A stretch of 10,693 nucleotides of DNA from Candidatus Omnitrophota bacterium (GCA_028717825.1 JAQUNB010000019.1:1-10693), one strand, 5' to 3'. Numbered from the stretch's first letter, positions 1 to 6,995 are shown. Program-made: numbers and translations. The notes: a model not told the origin generated them from the letters alone.

Positions 1-418
1 CCACACCCTCCTGCAAAGTTTTCAATGCATGTAAAAGGCCTATGGAATCCAGATCATAGACCGGTTTTGCCTCCGGATGGTCTCCCAAAAGAGGATGATC
101 TCCGGTCATTACCAGCATATTGCGTATGCCAAGAACATATGCCGACAGGATGTCTGATTCAAGCGCAATACGGTTACGATCACGACAGGCTACCTGACAT
201 ATCGGCTCATATCCGTTATCGATCAGAACTTTGCTCATCGCGACCGATCCAAGCCTCATTATGGAACTTTGTTGATCGGTCACATTCACGGCATCGACCT
301 TACCCTTTACACATGCCAATTCCTTTAGCACAGCATCAAGCGACACGCCTTTCGGCGGTCCGATCTCTGTCGTCACAACGAATTTACCGCTGTTTAATTT
401 ATCCCTAAATGTTTCCAT
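1..418 (-). CDS. metF: Methylenetetrahydrofolate reductase, MetF family (N-terminal 139 residues, runs off the window)
   Basis: Reading the minus strand from an ATG at 418-416 gives an open frame of 139 codons with no stop before the window edge, so the 3' part is missing. The N-terminus has the MetF signature TTEIGPPKG, in which E18 corresponds to the catalytic glutamate of the (beta/alpha)8 barrel (Glu28 in E. coli). VNVTDQQ follows at 45-50, and LVMTGDHP around D107 matches the flavin/folate-contacting Asp of the LRGD segment (Asp120 in E. coli). The enzyme reduces methylene-THF to methyl-THF, the last step of the folate methyl branch. The EIGPPKG style resembles the acetogen-type enzymes more than E. 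coli MetF (from memory). The start overlaps the end of folD by 14 bases and has an AGGA ribosome site about 7 bases upstream. Whether a MetV partner or an electron-bifurcating subunit follows cannot be seen. Confidence 0.9.
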   Translation of the reverse strand, partial: METFRDKLNSGKFVVTTEIGPPKGVSLDAVLKELACVKGKVDAVNVTDQQSSIMRLGSVAMSKVLIDNGYEPICQVACRDRNRIALESDILSAYVLGIRNMLVMTGDHPLLGDHPEAKPVYDLDSIGLLHALKTLQEGV

Positions 419-1268
419 TTTGTTTCCTGTATATTTTTAGCACATTTTTCATAAGCACCGATACGGTTACCGGCCCGACACCGCCGGGAACAGGGGTAAT
501 AAGCGAAGCTTTTTTGCTTGCTTCGGAAAATTTTACGTCTCCCACGATCTTGCCGCCTACCTCATTTATCCCGACGTCTATTACGACTGCACCGGGTTTT
601 ATCCAATCGCCTTTTACCATCTCTGCTTTTCCAACCGCGACGATCAATACATCGGCTTTTTCCGCATGCGACTTCAGTGTACCTTTTTCATGTGTCGCAA
701 TATGGCAAACGGTGGTTGTGGCCATTTCATTAAGCAGGAGAAGGCTGAGCGGTTTACCTACTATCGAAGAATGCCCGATTATTACGACTTCTTTGCCGTA
801 CAGATCGACCCCTTCCGCTTTCAAGATTGCCATTACAGCGCCCGGAGTGGAAGGGATGATCTCAGCACGCCTCCTAAATATCTGTCCTAAGTTATAGGGA
901 TGAACACCTTCCGCGTCCTTGGCCGGGTCGATCGCCGAAACTATCATTCCGTGATCCATCCCTGTCGGCAGAGGTTTTTGGACGATAATAGCGGTAACGC
1001 TTTTATCCGAATTGAAGCGCCGGACATTTTCAATAACTAAATCCTGTGATTCATCTCCCGTCAACTTGTGATTCTCAAATTCTATACCGATGAATTCACT
1101 GACTTTCTTCTGCATATTCACGTAGAACTCGGCCGGCTCGCTTTTACCGATCAGAAATGATACAAGTTTTGGGGAAAAACCCGTCTTAGCCTTGATCTCG
1201 GCTATTTCCTTTTGTATCTTGAGGTTTAATCCTTGGGCGATGCCTTTGCCGTCTATAAGTTCCGCCAT
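405..1268 (-). CDS. folD: Methylene-THF dehydrogenase, FolD family, with altered cyclohydrolase lysine
   Basis: The 287-residue length is usual for FolD. Family landmarks are the folate-site segment EFYVNMQKKVSEFIGI (48-62), VQKPLPTG (96-103), KDAEGVHPYNLG (117-128), the Rossmann segment GHSSIVGKPLSLLLLN (165-180) and the C-terminal TPVPGGVGPVT (258-268). Normally the enzyme both oxidises or reduces methylene-THF and hydrolyses methenyl-THF. Here the motif Y-V-x-x-K reads Y49-V-N-M-Q53: the lysine essential for cyclohydrolase (Lys56 in human MTHFD1) is Gln, codon CAG at 1112-1110. The Asp of KDVDG is Glu120. The GRS arginine that contacts the NADP 2'-phosphate is His166. Q97, matching human Gln100, is kept. 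I infer a dehydrogenase with weak or no cyclohydrolase activity and perhaps NAD preference. The ATG lies one base after the stop of the fchA-like gene and has a GAGGGGG ribosome site. Confidence 0.93.
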   Translation of the reverse strand: MAELIDGKGIAQGLNLKIQKEIAEIKAKTGFSPKLVSFLIGKSEPAEFYVNMQKKVSEFIGIEFENHKLTGDESQDLVIENVRRFNSDKSVTAIIVQKPLPTGMDHGMIVSAIDPAKDAEGVHPYNLGQIFRRRAEIIPSTPGAVMAILKAEGVDLYGKEVVIIGHSSIVGKPLSLLLLNEMATTTVCHIATHEKGTLKSHAEKADVLIVAVGKAEMVKGDWIKPGAVVIDVGINEVGGKIVGDVKFSEASKKASLITPVPGGVGPVTVSVLMKNVLKIYRKQNGNI

Positions 1269-1269
1269 G

Positions 1270-1863
1270 TTACTTTTTCCCCCTCATAACCAACTCAACC
1301 GTTCTGCTGATCTTCTCATTCCTTGTAATGATCTCTTTATCCATTTTTTCAAGTTCTACGTTGATCTTACGACGGACCGCGCGGTCTTTGATGAACTTCA
1401 GGTTGATGGTCACGTTCAGCTTCGCGGCGTAAAATGCAGCAAAAAGTACGAGTGCAGCACATTCCACATCCGTTATAAGATTTTTATTCAATAAAGGAGT
1501 GGCTGTGTACGTTATCCTTAAGGATTTTAGACATTCATGACATATTTTAAGAGGAACAGACGCCGCTGAAATAAAATCATCGTCGGCCGCTTTACCCCGC
1601 GACAACGCTTTCATTAGCCTTTTAAAAACCTCACAATCTTCGTCGACAAAACGTGTGAGCTTTTTTAAACTATTTTTCTGGCCCACTTTCAATTTTCTGG
1701 CCATACTGGAATTTTTGAAGATCGTATAATTGATCACCATGAGGTTGAGCCCGGCCCCCAGACTTGCAGCAAGAGCCGCGGCGCTTCCCCCGCCCGGCGC
1801 GACCTTGCGGGCGGAAAGATCCTCAAGATACCGTTTTATAGATCCGTTCACGTATTTCTTCAT
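1270..1863 (-). CDS. fchA: FchA-type methenyl-THF cyclohydrolase / formimino-THF cyclodeaminase family protein
   Basis: The 197-residue protein belongs to the formiminotransferase-cyclodeaminase fold (PF04961 type). It shows the glycine-rich signature APGGGSAAALAASLGAGL (22-39), the helix segment VDEDCEVFKRLMKAL (73-87; family pattern DEDAxAF) and TDVECAALVL (131-140) followed by LNVTINLKFIKD (149-160), which matches the family's xLNVxINLxxxxD. It is small, helical and has no signal peptide. In clostridial acetogens stand-alone proteins of this family sit in one-carbon operons and are assigned the methenyl-THF cyclohydrolase step. In other bacteria they act in histidine or purine breakdown. 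Its position between fhs and folD, with one base on either side, favours the cyclohydrolase role, and the substituted lysine in FolD makes that role necessary. An AAAGGA ribosome site lies inside the end of fhs. The family is secure; the exact reaction is inferred. Confidence 0.85.
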   Translation of the reverse strand: MKKYVNGSIKRYLEDLSARKVAPGGGSAAALAASLGAGLNLMVINYTIFKNSSMARKLKVGQKNSLKKLTRFVDEDCEVFKRLMKALSRGKAADDDFISAASVPLKICHECLKSLRITYTATPLLNKNLITDVECAALVLFAAFYAAKLNVTINLKFIKDRAVRRKINVELEKMDKEIITRNEKISRTVELVMRGKK

Positions 1864-1864
1864 T

Positions 1865-3568
1865 TTACAATAGTCCTTTTATTTCACCGGTTTTTACATC
1901 CACATCTACGCTGGTACCTTGTGGCACTTTTGGCAGGGCCGGCATAATGTTCATCCCTTCGGCTTTCGCTATGATATATCCGGCGCCTGCGGCTACGTAT
2001 ACGTCCTCTATCGGGAACTTGAAACCACGCGGACGACCTTTTTTGGAGGCGCTATTTGAAAGCGAAAGGTGTGATTTCGAAACACTCACAGGCAGTGCCC
2101 CAAGTCCCGCCTTTTCTAAATTATTAATATTTTCAATGGCCTGCTCAGAATATTTCACTTCACTCGCACCATACATCGATTTCGCTATCCTTTCGATCTT
2201 ATTTTTTATGTTCATATCGACCGGATATAAAAAGCGCATCTTAGATTTTTCGTGCGACGCTTTGATCACCGCTTTCGCCAAATCCGTTCCGCCTTTACTC
2301 CCCAGTTTATACACATCACTTATTGCGATACCCTGAACAGCCATTGCTTCTGCCCTGCGTAAGATAACGTCTATTTCTTTTTTCGTATCGGTATCGAACC
2401 GCGTAATACATATTACGACCGGCAGACCGAACATCTTGATATTCTCGACCTGCTTCTCAAGATTGGAACATCCTCTATCCACCGCGGAAAGATTTTCTTT
2501 TTTAAGCTCCGGCGGCAGGATGGTTCCCTTGACCGTAAAATCGCCGCTGTGGATCTTAAGCGCCCTCACCGAACAAGTTATAACAACTACATCCGGCACA
2601 AGGCCTGATTGCCGACACTTAATGTCTATAAATTTTTCTCCGCCTAGATCAAAACCACATCCGCCTTCGGTCACGACATAATCAGCAAGTTTCAACGCCG
2701 TTTTATCCGCTACAACCGAACCTGAACCGTGAAGCACATTGGCGAATGTCCCTGTATGCACAAAACACGGCGTATTTTCGCTCGTCTGGACCAGATTAGG
2801 CTCAAGCGCATCTTTCATTATGGCCGTCATCGTCCCTGCGACCTTAAGCTGTTCAGCCGTGATAGGAGCCCCGTGAGCCGAGAACCCCACAACAACACGT
2901 CCCAGCCGGGTCCTTAGATCTTTGAGGTCCTCCGCAAGCGACAATATCGCCATGCATTCGCTTGCGCAAGTTATGTCAATGCCGGTTTTTCTGTTAACAC
3001 CGTGCATCTTCCCTCCCCCTCCTATCACAATATTCCTAAGCGCTCTGTCGCTGAAAGCGATCGCTCTTTTCCATGAAATATCTTCTTTGTTTATCTTTAA
3101 TTCGTTACCCCAGAAAAGGCTGTTATCCAAGAACGCGGCACAAAGATTTTGCGCGTTCGAGACCGAATAGCCATCCCCCGTCAGGAAAAGGTTTATCTTT
3201 TCCGGCGGCATAACTTGCGAATACCCCCCGCCGGTCGCGCTGCCTTTGATCCCAAAAGCCGGGCCCAAGGAAGGCTGTGGAATACATGCGATCGATTTCT
3301 TTCCCATTTTATTAAGCGACATCGAAAGACCGATTGTATTAACCGTCTTCCCCTCACCGAACGATGTCGGCGTAATAGAGGTCATGAGTATTAATTTGCC
3401 ATTTTTTTTGTTTTTGAGAGGGCCGGCTAAAAGTTCATTTGATACTTTCGCGATAAAATCACCGTATTTGGTCAAATATTTTGATTTAATACCGGTCTTC
3501 CTCGCCACTTCTTCGATAGGCTTGAGCTTAATTTCGGAGGCAACTTTGGAATCGTAACTATATGCCAT
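1865..3568 (-). CDS. fhs: Formate-tetrahydrofolate ligase (FTHFS), divergent active site
   Basis: The 567-residue protein aligns end to end with FTHFS (Moorella about 559). The enzyme activates formate with ATP and joins it to THF, the entry step of the methyl branch. Visible landmarks are the P-loop TPTSFGEGKTV (66-76, K74), PSLGPAFGIKG (99-109), GGGYSQV (113-119), NLxxTGD (D132), DITxASE (198-204), LVQTSENTP, FANVLHG, ALKLADYVVTEGG, EKFIDIKCR and the C-terminal GRPRGF and AGAGYIIA plus ALPKVP. Several near-invariant residues are changed. The family's REPSLGP reads P97-Q98-PSLGP, GDxHA is GDGYS, YTYDG is FSAHG, GGPFANIAHGCNS is TGTFANVLHGSGS, EAGFGADLG is EGGCGFDLG, and the pterin-stacking Trp of SEVWAKGG is Tyr420. 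It is a real FTHFS relative, but its kinetics or substrate use may differ. The ATG has an AGGAG site 7 bases upstream (3576-3580). It is the first gene of the one-carbon cassette, 44 bases after rnhB. Confidence 0.92.
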   Translation of the reverse strand: MAYSYDSKVASEIKLKPIEEVARKTGIKSKYLTKYGDFIAKVSNELLAGPLKNKKNGKLILMTSITPTSFGEGKTVNTIGLSMSLNKMGKKSIACIPQPSLGPAFGIKGSATGGGYSQVMPPEKINLFLTGDGYSVSNAQNLCAAFLDNSLFWGNELKINKEDISWKRAIAFSDRALRNIVIGGGGKMHGVNRKTGIDITCASECMAILSLAEDLKDLRTRLGRVVVGFSAHGAPITAEQLKVAGTMTAIMKDALEPNLVQTSENTPCFVHTGTFANVLHGSGSVVADKTALKLADYVVTEGGCGFDLGGEKFIDIKCRQSGLVPDVVVITCSVRALKIHSGDFTVKGTILPPELKKENLSAVDRGCSNLEKQVENIKMFGLPVVICITRFDTDTKKEIDVILRRAEAMAVQGIAISDVYKLGSKGGTDLAKAVIKASHEKSKMRFLYPVDMNIKNKIERIAKSMYGASEVKYSEQAIENINNLEKAGLGALPVSVSKSHLSLSNSASKKGRPRGFKFPIEDVYVAAGAGYIIAKAEGMNIMPALPKVPQGTSVDVDVKTGEIKGLL

Positions 3569-3612
3569 GGGGGAACTCCTTTTTTTGTGCGTATAAGAGA
3601 TCTCGCACGTTA

Positions 3613-4251
3613 TTATATATCTTTTCTTTGATCACCGAACGGCCCAAACGTTCTTCTATGTAAAGGGCATAACCCTTTTTCTCTTATCGCATCAAAATGT
3701 TCTTTTGTGCCGTAACCTTTATGTTTTTTGAAACCATAGAACGGATATTTTTTGTCTTCTTCGACCATCAGCCGATCTCTGAAAACTTTCGCGATGATGG
3801 AAGCACATGCGATGGAAATACTTAGAGCCTCTCCCCCGATGAGGTATGTCCGTGGCTGGTTAACCGGGATATTCATTCTCCCGTCAACTAACAGATAATC
3901 TGGTGTGGTGCTCAACTCACTAATTGCCCTCTGCATCGCAAGAAGAGTCGCGTTAAATATATTCACTCTGTCTATATCTTCGACGCTTACCGTGCCGATA
4001 CCGACATCACACCGTTTCATTATATCGATAAAAGCGCGTTCCCTCATCTTTTCGGTCAATTTTTTGGAATCGTCTATCCGTTCACAAAAATCCGGGTCTT
4101 TTATTACTACCGCACCGGCGACAACAGGCCCCGCTAAAGGTCCTCTGCCTGCTTCATCTATACCGACGATCACGCGATATCCTTCGGCGGCGGCCTTCTT
4201 TTCATAAAAAAAGTAGTCTTTCTTTATGACGTTATGCTTCTTTTTGGGCAA
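3613..4251 (-). CDS. rnhB: Ribonuclease HII
   Basis: The 212-residue protein is a type 2 RNase H, which cuts RNA in RNA-DNA hybrids and removes misincorporated ribonucleotides. It contains the hallmark VGIDEAGRGPLAGPVVAGAVV (29-49) with catalytic D32 and E33, D123 in LLVDGRM, and the segment SIACASIIAKVFRDR (146-160) with D159, completing the D-E-D-D metal site. HKGYGTKEH (177-185) and the C-terminal PLHRRTFGPF are also typical. No ATG is available near the N-terminus. The best start is a TTG at 4251-4249 with an AAGGA ribosome site 5 bases upstream, placed inside the last codons of rplS (20-base overlap). The rplS-rnhB pairing is common in bacteria and supports translational coupling. The basic N-terminal tail (about 28 residues before the domain) is slightly long. 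Confidence 0.95.
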   Translation of the reverse strand: MPKKKHNVIKKDYFFYEKKAAAEGYRVIVGIDEAGRGPLAGPVVAGAVVIKDPDFCERIDDSKKLTEKMRERAFIDIMKRCDVGIGTVSVEDIDRVNIFNATLLAMQRAISELSTTPDYLLVDGRMNIPVNQPRTYLIGGEALSISIACASIIAKVFRDRLMVEEDKKYPFYGFKKHKGYGTKEHFDAIREKGLCPLHRRTFGPFGDQRKDI

Positions 4252-4591
4252 CTTTTTCCTTAACCTTTACAGCTTTTTTGCCTTTTTTCCCGCGCAAGAA
4301 ATACAATTTTGCTCTTTGAACTTCACCTTTTTTCTTTACAACAACCTTCTCAAGTAGAGGTGAGTGGATAGGAAACACTTTTTCGACGCCTTCCCCGTAA
4401 GAAACATGCCGTACGGTAAATGTCTCACCTAAGTCGCTGCCTCTTCTGGCGATAACGATGCCCGAATAGATCTGAACACGCATCTTATTTTCCTCTTTGA
4501 TCTTAAAATGGACGTCCACAGAATCTCCTATATTGAACTGCGGCAATTTCTTTTTCATGAATTTTTGTGCAAGTGCCATTACTTGTTTCAT
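4232..4591 (-). CDS. rplS: Ribosomal protein L19 (bL19)
   Basis: From the ATG at 4591-4589 the protein is 119 residues, close to the normal L19 length. It contains FNIGDSVDVHFKI, the highly conserved IYSGIVIARRGSDLGETFTVR, VSYGEGVEKVFPIHSPLLE and RAKLYFLRGKKGKKA, followed by a lysine-rich tail. L19 sits at the 30S-50S interface of the ribosome. I chose this start because a perfect GGAGG (4597-4601) lies 5 bases upstream. An in-frame GTG at 4633 would add 14 charged residues unlike any L19 start and would read through the ribosome site. The gene follows trmD after a 136-base gap, longer than its neighbours' spacing, which suggests an independent leader or promoter here. Its 3' end overlaps rnhB. 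Confidence 0.96.
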   Translation of the reverse strand: MKQVMALAQKFMKKKLPQFNIGDSVDVHFKIKEENKMRVQIYSGIVIARRGSDLGETFTVRHVSYGEGVEKVFPIHSPLLEKVVVKKKGEVQRAKLYFLRGKKGKKAVKVKEKVAQKEA

Positions 4592-4603
4592 TTTTTCCTC
4601 CTC

Positions 4604-4642
4604 TTTCAGCTCATCTCGGTTTGCCAAGCGCACAGCCCGAAA
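4604..4642 (-). promoter_or_regulatory. Possible RNA leader hairpin just upstream of the rplS ribosome binding site
   Basis: On the minus strand the bases just before the rplS GGAGG can fold into an interrupted stem. UUUC (4642-4639) pairs with GAAA (4607-4604), GCU (4636-4634) with AGC (4611-4609), and CUUGG (4628-4624) with CCGAG (4619-4615, one G-U pair), with a CAAA tetraloop. The base of the stem ends 2 bases before the Shine-Dalgarno, so folding could affect ribosome access. Leaders that bind L19 are known upstream of rplS in low-GC Gram-positives. I cannot show homology to them, and the stem is modest, so this is a candidate only. No convincing terminator or promoter was found in the rest of the trmD-rplS gap. 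Confidence 0.3.
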
Positions 4643-4727
4643 CTATTTTATATTTGACCAACAACCTCTGTTGTCGCTTTATCCTAAGTTACTTTTATGA
4701 TCGGTTTTATAGTACCCGCACTCTTTA

Positions 4728-5408
4728 CTATGCAACAAGATCCGGCCGCCTCTTTTTTGTCCTTGCAAGCGCTTCTTGCCGGTTCCAAGCGTTTATCTTT
4801 TTAGGATCACCGGAAAGCAATACTTCCGGAACGCTCATATTTTTATATTCCGCCGGCCTTGTATATTGCGGATACTCTAAAAGCCCCTCTTCGAACGATT
4901 CGTTCACAAGGCACTCGGTATCACCTAAGACCCCGGGAATGAGTCTTATCACTGCGTCACATAAAACCATAGCTGGAAGTTCTCCGCAAGTAAGAATATA
5001 ATCCCCAATGGATATTTCAATGTCAACAAGGCTTCTTATACGCTCATCAAAGCCTTCGTAATGCCCGCATAGAACTATCATCCTCTTGAGCTTGGATAAC
5101 TCTTTAGCTTTTTTCTGGCTGAATTTTTCGCCCTGCGGCGTCAAAAGGATCACCTTTTCTTCCTTATCCAGCCATGCCCCTGTTTTAAGCTCTTCCAAAC
5201 ACCTGTCGATCGGTTCGACCTTCATCACCATACCGGGTCCGCCGCCGTAAGGTTTATCGTCAACCGTTCTGTGCCTGTCGTGGGTCCATTTGCGCAGATC
5301 ATGCGTTTTTACATCCGCCAGTTTTTTACGTCGGGCGATCTTGATCATGGACTCATCGAACACACAGTCGAACATCTTCGGAAATATAGTTACAATATCG
5401 ATCCGCAT
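4728..5408 (-). CDS. trmD: tRNA (guanine37-N1)-methyltransferase
   Basis: The enzyme transfers a methyl group from SAM to N1 of G37 next to the anticodon, preventing +1 frameshifting. The 226-residue protein starts MRIDIVTIFPKMFD, the usual TrmD N-terminus. It has KPYGGGPGMVMKVEPI (52-67), the trefoil-knot SAM site with VLCGHYEGFDERI (112-124) and SIGDYILTCGELPAMVLCDAVIRLIPGVLG (133-162), then FEEGLLEYPQYTRP and EVLLSGDPKKINAWNR. The general-base Asp (Asp169 in E. coli, within DSF) is Glu170 here (NESF), and TGGELPA reads TCGELPA. The start is the ATG at 5408 with a GAGAG ribosome site; an in-frame TTG at 5420 lacks one. The gene begins 22 bases after rpsP, with no room for the rimM gene usually found between them. 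Confidence 0.95.
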   Translation of the reverse strand: MRIDIVTIFPKMFDCVFDESMIKIARRKKLADVKTHDLRKWTHDRHRTVDDKPYGGGPGMVMKVEPIDRCLEELKTGAWLDKEEKVILLTPQGEKFSQKKAKELSKLKRMIVLCGHYEGFDERIRSLVDIEISIGDYILTCGELPAMVLCDAVIRLIPGVLGDTECLVNESFEEGLLEYPQYTRPAEYKNMSVPEVLLSGDPKKINAWNRQEALARTKKRRPDLVA

Positions 5409-5430
5409 GGTAACTCTCAAAAAGCTATTG

Positions 5431-5670
5431 TTACAGCTTAACTTTTTTTAGGATATTCGTTACTGTTCTCGAAGGCACGGCGCCCTTTCCCACCCAATAA
5501 TCAAATCGTTCCCTGTCTATCGAGATATAATTTTTCCCTTTTTTAGGGTCATAATATCCGAACTCTTCCAGAGTCTCTCCGTCTCTCTGATTTGATTTAG
5601 TGATCGCGACGATACGAAAGAAGGGAAACTTCTTCGTCCCGAACCTCTTTAATCTTATAACAACTGCCAT
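5431..5670 (-). CDS. rpsP: Ribosomal protein S16 (bS16)
   Basis: The 79-residue protein carries the standard S16 N-terminus AVVIRLKRFGTKKFPFFRIV and the conserved core RDGETLEEFGYYDPKK, followed by ISIDRERFDYWVGKGAVPSRTV. The length fits the family. S16 binds the 5' domain of 16S rRNA early in 30S assembly. An excellent GGAGG (5678-5682) lies 7 bases before the ATG. It heads the rpsP-trmD-rplS-rnhB cluster, 59 bases after murA. That gap shows no clear terminator, so read-through from murA is likely. Confidence 0.97.
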   Translation of the reverse strand: MAVVIRLKRFGTKKFPFFRIVAITKSNQRDGETLEEFGYYDPKKGKNYISIDRERFDYWVGKGAVPSRTVTNILKKVKL

Positions 5671-5729
5671 CTCTATTCCTCCTCTTTTCTGCCAGCTATA
5701 GACGTTTTATCTTAAACCTACCGCTAACG

Positions 5730-6995
5730 TTATTCTTTCACTCTGTAGATCTTGGCTCCGCAAGCCGTTAATTTTTCTTCGATACGTTCGTACCCTCTGT
5801 CTAAATGATATACCCTCGCGATCTCCGTTTTACCGTCAGCGACCAGCCCCGCGAGAACAAGCGCAGCCGATGCCCTGAGGTCAGAAGCCATAACAGGTGC
5901 CCCGCTAAGCGAGGGAACACCTTTTATGATAGCGGTCGACCCTTCGAGTATTATGTTTGCGCCCATCCTGTTCAATTCACTTATATGGATGAACCGTTCG
6001 GGATAGATCTTTTCCGTAATTACACTTATGCCGTCACCGATCGTTACCAAACTCATCATCTGTGCCTGCAGGTCCGTCGGAAATCCCGGATACGTTAAGG
6101 TCGTCACATCAGTGGCTTTGATCTTATTTGTTTTGCGAGAGATCTCTATACCGCTTTTATGTTCTTTTATCTCTCCGCCGCACTCATGTAGTTTATCCAT
6201 CAAGGCCAAGTTATGATCGACCGTGGTGCCTTCTAAAAATAGTTTTCCGCCCGTTATTACGGCACCTATCATGTATGTGCCTGTTTCGATCCTGTCAGGG
6301 ATAACCGAATGTTTAGCACCTTTAAGTTTTTTCACTCCGCGCACCCGTAGGGTAGGTGTTCCTTTGCCGCTAATATCCGCCCCCATAGACTGTAAAAATT
6401 CGACGAGATCAGTTACCTCGGGTTCACAAGCCGCGTCTTCAATGATCGTCTCGCCTTCAGCCAGAACGCTAGCCATCAGAGTGTTGTCTGTGGCAAGAAC
6501 GCTCGAGCCAAAATGGCCCCCTAGATAGATCCTGTTACCTTTCAATTTTTTTGCTTTGGCGATTATATATCCTTCTTTAATATCAATATCAACACCCAAA
6601 GCCCTCAGCCCTTTGAGGTGCAGATCAATCGGACGTGGCCCGATAACGCACCCGCCCGGGAAAGAAACTTTAGCTTCTCTGTACCTGCCGATAAGCGGCC
6701 CTAAAACCGCAACTGAGGCACGCATGGTGCTTACCATTTCGTAAGATGCCGTTACGTTCGTTACTCGCCCGCGGGCGATTATCACTTTATCGCCTTCTTT
6801 TTTGACATCTCTTCCGAGAGAGGCGAGGATATTGATCATTGTGGAAACATCTTTTAATAACGGCACATTCGATATGACACATTCTTCTTCAGTAAGTAAA
6901 GCCGCCGCGAGTATTGGCAAACACGCGTTTTTAGCGCCGCTTATGCAAATATTCCCCACCAATTTGTGCCCGCCCTCGACGATAAGTTTATCCAT
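5730..6995 (-). CDS. murA: UDP-N-acetylglucosamine 1-carboxyvinyltransferase (MurA)
   Basis: MurA adds enolpyruvate from PEP to UDP-GlcNAc in the cytoplasm, the first committed step of peptidoglycan synthesis. The 421-residue length is typical. Visible sites are the N-terminal GGHKLVGNICISGAKNA with catalytic K22, MVSTMRAS with R92 for PEP binding, the loop SFPGGCVIGPRPIDLHL with the active-site cysteine C116, and YPGFPTDLQAQ with the conserved Asp. Because position 116 is Cys and not Asp, the enzyme should be fosfomycin-sensitive by family rules. The ATG overlaps the prmC stop (ATGGATAA, 8 bases shared), with a GGTGG ribosome site within prmC. This indicates translational coupling. The gene shows that the organism makes a cell wall. 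Confidence 0.97.
   Translation of the reverse strand: MDKLIVEGGHKLVGNICISGAKNACLPILAAALLTEEECVISNVPLLKDVSTMINILASLGRDVKKEGDKVIIARGRVTNVTASYEMVSTMRASVAVLGPLIGRYREAKVSFPGGCVIGPRPIDLHLKGLRALGVDIDIKEGYIIAKAKKLKGNRIYLGGHFGSSVLATDNTLMASVLAEGETIIEDAACEPEVTDLVEFLQSMGADISGKGTPTLRVRGVKKLKGAKHSVIPDRIETGTYMIGAVITGGKLFLEGTTVDHNLALMDKLHECGGEIKEHKSGIEISRKTNKIKATDVTTLTYPGFPTDLQAQMMSLVTIGDGISVITEKIYPERFIHISELNRMGANIILEGSTAIIKGVPSLSGAPVMASDLRASAALVLAGLVADGKTEIARVYHLDRGYERIEEKLTACGAKIYRVKE

Noticed and set aside
25..408. Plus-strand open frame of 127 codons at the left edge
   Set aside because: It is opposite metF, whose minus-strand translation has clear MTHFR motifs. The plus frame has no recognisable domain.
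3587..3608. Short inverted repeat GTGCG/CGCAC between rnhB and fhs, considered as a terminator
   Set aside because: The stem is only 5 bp with a 12-base loop. On the minus strand it is followed by A's, not U's, so it would not terminate this operon.
4592..4633. Upstream GTG start for rplS adding 14 residues
   Set aside because: The extension reads through the GGAGG site and is unlike L19 N-termini. The ATG at 4591 is better placed.
5409..5420. In-frame TTG start for trmD at 5420
   Set aside because: There is no ribosome site before it, and TrmD proteins normally begin at the MRIDIV segment encoded from 5408.
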